Assembly: GCA_003520555.1 (NCBI GenBank) | Contig: DOUO01000149.1 | Location: 1-9,305 of the forward strand | Reading direction: 5' to 3' | DNA length: 9,305 nucleotides | From: Oscillospiraceae bacterium | GTDB taxonomy: Bacteria > Bacillota > Clostridia > Oscillospirales > Acutalibacteraceae | Shown here: piece after piece, positions 7,330 to 9,305 of the stretch | Layout: every line of letters starts with the position of its first letter | How positions within the stretch are numbered: position 1 is the stretch's first letter | Program-made: the position numbers and the translations under genes | The notes under the pieces: model-generated | Told to the model about the DNA's origin: nothing | The model's input: the letters and a program-made list of their open reading frames with translations, nothing else | The model's database searches: none

Positions 7330-8340
7330 TCACCGTATTTTTCTTACCGAATCGCGCTCAACCAGCTTGACGGGGATTTTTTCAAAATGCGTGAGCTCGC
7401 TCTTACCGTTAATCATTTCAAACAGCAGCTCCCCTGCCCTGCGCGCCTTAAGCTCAATGTCCTGCGAAATTGTTGTAAGCTTCGGTACGGTAAGCGAGCA
7501 AATTGAAAGGTTGTCAAAGCCGATTACCGAAATATCCCGCGGCGTTGAAGCTCCGCACTGGCGCAGACCTTCCATAATTCCGCAGGCGGAAAGGTCGCTC
7601 ATCACGCCTACAGCCGTGAATTTTTCCGGTGACAGCGCAATGTCGTTGCCGGCGACGACGCTGTTGCTTTTTATTGCGTCAACCTCAAAAATATACTCCG
7701 GCTTAAGCTCTATTCCGCTTTCCCGGCAGGCGTCGCGGAAACCGCGAAAACGCTCGTAAATAACGCCCTCGGTTCCTAATTTCGGAGAAGCGAAGGCTAT
7801 TTTTCTGTGACCGTTATTTATGAGGTACCTTGCGGAAAGATATCCGCCGCGGTAGTCGTCAATAGCCATGCAAACCACCCCGTCATCCTCACAATAGGAA
7901 TCAATAAAAACAGCCGGGCAGTTGAGATTTTTGCGGAGCTGCGCAATTTCCGGCGCCGAAGCGCCCGCAAAAAACGCGCCGTCAACATTCCACGAGGACA
8001 GCACGGGCAGGATATCGCGGCAGCGTTCAACGCAGCGAATCATCAGGCAATAATCAAAGGCTCTGACGTATTTCTCGATTTCCGCGATTAGCTCGGCATA
8101 GTAAGGGTTTGCGTTAAAGGTGAAGTATTCGCCGATGTAAGGTATAACAAGGCTGATAATTTTGCTTTCACGCGTGGCAAGGCTGCGCGCCATAACGTTA
8201 GGCTTGTAGTCTGTTTCCTCAATTATCCGCTCAATTTTATTACGTGTTTCCGCGGAAACCTTGTGAAAGTTTCCGTTGATAACGTTTGATACAGACGCTA
8301 CGCTTACGCCTGCTTTTTCCGCTATTTGCTTTATTGTCAC
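7330..8340 (-). CDS. LacI-family transcriptional repressor, probable amylase regulator
   Basis: This is a cytoplasmic dimeric repressor of the LacI/GalR family. Residues 3-23 form the helix-turn-helix (IKQIAEKAGVSVASVSNVING). PNVMARSLATR (47-57) is the hinge helix, whose Leu (L54) in this family intercalates at a central CG step. Residues 60-336 are a periplasmic-binding-protein-like ligand domain with typical VIGFDN (272-277) and TTISQD (289-294) segments. The length of 336 residues is standard. The start is GTG at 8340, placed by the canonical N-terminus and by AAAGGAG at 8356-8350, nine bases upstream. It has its own consensus promoter with an operator on the start site, and a terminator. 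The same operator sits on the downstream amylase promoter, so it probably represses both genes. The inducer is likely a starch-derived maltooligosaccharide, which is inference from context only. Confidence 0.94.
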   Translation of the reverse strand: MTIKQIAEKAGVSVASVSNVINGNFHKVSAETRNKIERIIEETDYKPNVMARSLATRESKIISLVIPYIGEYFTFNANPYYAELIAEIEKYVRAFDYCLMIRCVERCRDILPVLSSWNVDGAFFAGASAPEIAQLRKNLNCPAVFIDSYCEDDGVVCMAIDDYRGGYLSARYLINNGHRKIAFASPKLGTEGVIYERFRGFRDACRESGIELKPEYIFEVDAIKSNSVVAGNDIALSPEKFTAVGVMSDLSACGIMEGLRQCGASTPRDISVIGFDNLSICSLTVPKLTTISQDIELKARRAGELLFEMINGKSELTHFEKIPVKLVERDSVRKIR

Positions 8341-8363
8341 GCTTGGGCACTCCTTTGGTTAGC

Positions 8364-8386
8364 TTTAGGTTAATCGTTTAACTAAA
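8364..8386. promoter_or_regulatory. LacI-type operator O2 at the lacI-family gene's own start site
   Basis: The core GTTAATCGTTTAAC (8369-8382) is palindromic around the CG at 8375/8376, with one asymmetric pair. The 12-base stretch CGTTTAACTAAA (8375-8386) is identical to that of the amylase operator at 7134-7145. It lies just downstream of the -10 box of the regulator's promoter, over the predicted start (about 8383), implying negative autoregulation. Confidence 0.85.
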
Positions 8387-8389
8387 ATA

Positions 8390-8418
8390 ATTATACGCAA
8401 AAAATCCGCTGTTGTCAA
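8390..8418 (-). promoter_or_regulatory. Consensus sigma-A promoter of the LacI-family gene
   Basis: On the minus strand, a perfect -35 TTGACA (8418-8413), a 17-base spacer and a perfect -10 TATAAT (8395-8390) form a full consensus promoter. Its -35 element lies in the loop of the preceding gene's terminator and its spacer contains that terminator's T-tract. The strong promoter is presumably held down by the operator directly downstream. Confidence 0.9.
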
Positions 8419-8434
8419 TAGTGAAAACAGCGGA
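8399..8434 (-). terminator. Intrinsic terminator of the membrane protein gene
   Basis: On the minus strand, TCCGCTGTT (8434-8426) pairs with AACAGCGGA (8413-8405) in a 9-bp stem with a 12-base loop, followed by six T residues (8404-8399). It begins seven bases after the TAA stop. It overlaps the promoter of the next gene. Confidence 0.85.
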
Positions 8435-8441
8435 AGATTAT

Positions 8442-9095
8442 TTATTCTTTGCAGACCTTGCGGAACATAATTATCAGCCAGACATACATGCAGGTTTTCG
8501 GCAGCATAAGCATTCCCGCAAGCGGAATTTCATGCGCCAGCAACACCACGGGAAAGTAAAACAGAAAGCTGAGCGTGACGGCAAGCCACGCAAGCCTGAG
8601 CGGTTTATCGGTTTTTGCGGATTTGAACCACATAATCACGGTTAGCAAGCCGAGAAACGCGAACGGTATGTTGCGGATTATTCCCCACTCGTGTGAAGGA
8701 TTAGCGCTTGTCCATTCATTTTGCGGAAAACAGCACAGGGCGATTCTTGCCGCCGTCAGCAGCCAAGCCGCCGCGATAACAGGCTTTTGCTCCGTAATTT
8801 TGTACCTTGCGCGCCGCGCGTATTCAAACAAAAGATAAAACACCGTCATCGTAACCGAAGTCACAAGCTTTCCTATTCCCAGCGCCTCAGTAAAGTTGCC
8901 GCTGAACCAATAATTCAGTATTCGCGGAACAAGATGAAACGCGTCGCCGAAGCCTAAAATTAACGTCATCACTCCGAACAGGACAATATCCCTTCTTCCC
9001 TTCGCGCGGCTGAGCAGGTAAATTCCGCTGACCGCGGCGAACACAAGATACAAAATATCAAATACCGATTCGGGTAAAGCGGGCATCAGCTTCAT
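8442..9095 (-). CDS. Integral membrane protein of unknown function, about seven segments
   Basis: I do not recognise this protein. Its 217 residues are strongly hydrophobic, with likely membrane segments at about 10-29, 36-53, 72-92, 105-123, 138-156, 167-187 and 191-212. No signal peptide distinct from the first segment is seen. Polar residues in or near the membrane stand out: GDAFHLVPR (50-58), R117, R141-N142, and H188-E189 followed by P191. Such a set suggests a ligand- or ion-binding role rather than a purely structural one, but this is inference. The start ATG 9095 is supported by GGAGG at 9105-9101, five bases upstream. The gene has its own terminator, and no clear promoter lies in the 73 bases before it, so it may be cotranscribed with the gene at the window edge. 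It shows no visible link to the starch genes. Confidence 0.85.
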   Translation of the reverse strand: MKLMPALPESVFDILYLVFAAVSGIYLLSRAKGRRDIVLFGVMTLILGFGDAFHLVPRILNYWFSGNFTEALGIGKLVTSVTMTVFYLLFEYARRARYKITEQKPVIAAAWLLTAARIALCCFPQNEWTSANPSHEWGIIRNIPFAFLGLLTVIMWFKSAKTDKPLRLAWLAVTLSFLFYFPVVLLAHEIPLAGMLMLPKTCMYVWLIIMFRKVCKE

Positions 9096-9168
9096 AATAA
9101 CCTCCGTAAATTATATTCCATACAGATTGGCACGCCGTTATTTCGGCAGGTTTAAAAATATCTTAACC

Positions 9169-9305
9169 TTAGGGGTGGCATATTTTACACGGCGAATATC
9201 CCTTTTCAATCAGGGATTCTCTGCTGTCGCCGCTGTAAAGTTTATTTTTGTCCTTTATTTTGCCGACCGACCTGCAGTTGGGATAGTGAAATTTCTTGGT
9301 GTTTT
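9169..9305 (-). CDS. C-terminal end of a protein with an Ada-like metal-binding tail (5' truncated by window)
   Basis: An open frame enters from the right edge and ends with TAA at 9171-9169, giving 44 complete codons. The peptide contains KFHYPNC near its start, then a charged stretch around KDKNKLY, and ends GYSPCKICHP. This fits the small metal-binding tail, related to the N-terminal zinc domain of Ada, that ends various Firmicute proteins including thermonuclease-like and metallo-beta-lactamase/ComEC-like secreted proteins. The Ada pattern C-x3-C...C-x2-C appears here as H-x3-C...C-x2-C. The His is at 9286-9288 and the Cys codons are at 9274-9276, 9187-9189 and 9178-9180. The catalytic part lies outside the window, so the function of the whole protein cannot be named. 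The stop is 73 bases before the membrane protein start, so the two could share a transcript. Confidence 0.75.
   Translation of the reverse strand, partial: NTKKFHYPNCRSVGKIKDKNKLYSGDSRESLIEKGYSPCKICHP

Noticed and set aside
9110..9115. Perfect minus-strand TATAAT upstream of the membrane protein gene as a -10 box
   Set aside because: The start site would fall on the ribosome binding site (9105-9101), and no -35-like hexamer lies 17 bases upstream.
9149..9168. GGTT...AACC inverted repeat after the edge gene, as a terminator or a further operator
   Set aside because: Only four base pairs at the ends are continuous, there is no suitable T-tract after the stem, and the central CG and CGTTTAAC half-site of the operators are absent.

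Overview
The window looks like chromosomal DNA of a gut-type clostridial Firmicute, most likely Ruminococcaceae/Oscillospiraceae (Ruminococcus-like). The grounds are a secreted AmyE-like alpha-amylase carrying CBM26-type starch-binding modules plus a C-terminal type I dockerin, strong GGAGG-type ribosome binding sites, AT-rich intergenic regions with sigma-A promoters, and a Bacillus/Clostridium-style SbcCD operon. The genus is inferred from the protein architecture only. All six genes lie on the minus strand, so transcription runs from high to low coordinates.

In transcription order: (1) 9305-9169, the 3' end of a gene cut by the window edge, encoding an Ada-like Cys/His metal-binding tail. 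(2) 9095-8442, an unrecognised integral membrane protein with about seven membrane segments, ended by an intrinsic terminator (8434-8399). (3) 8340-7330, a LacI-family repressor with a consensus promoter and an operator on its own start site, ended by a terminator (7322-7297). (4) 7099-4184, a 971-residue dockerin-bearing alpha-amylase, with a promoter and the same palindromic operator on its start site, ended by a terminator (4152-4118). (5) 3939-2821 and 2819-51, the sbcD-sbcC operon for the SbcCD/Mre11-Rad50-type nuclease. The 50 bases downstream of sbcC hold no recognisable gene or intrinsic terminator.

The regulator and the amylase form one local circuit. Three sites share the half-site CGTTTAAC in a GTTAAnCGnTTAAC-type palindrome: one at the amylase start site, one at the lacI start site, and a weaker one 137 bp upstream of the amylase operator. 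This predicts substrate-inducible amylase expression with autoregulation of the repressor and possibly DNA looping. The dockerin suggests that the amylase docks onto a cohesin-bearing scaffold, as in the amylosome of Ruminococcus bromii. SbcCD is housekeeping DNA repair with no evident functional link to starch use.

The noncoding gap 3940-4183 holds the amylase terminator, a 12-bp perfect inverted repeat, an 11-bp tandem repeat and a small hairpin. The gap 7100-7329 holds the amylase control region and the lacI terminator. I saw no tRNA, rRNA, CRISPR array or mobile element. Apart from the lead of a dockerin amylase with its own repressor, I do not see an obviously undescribed system.
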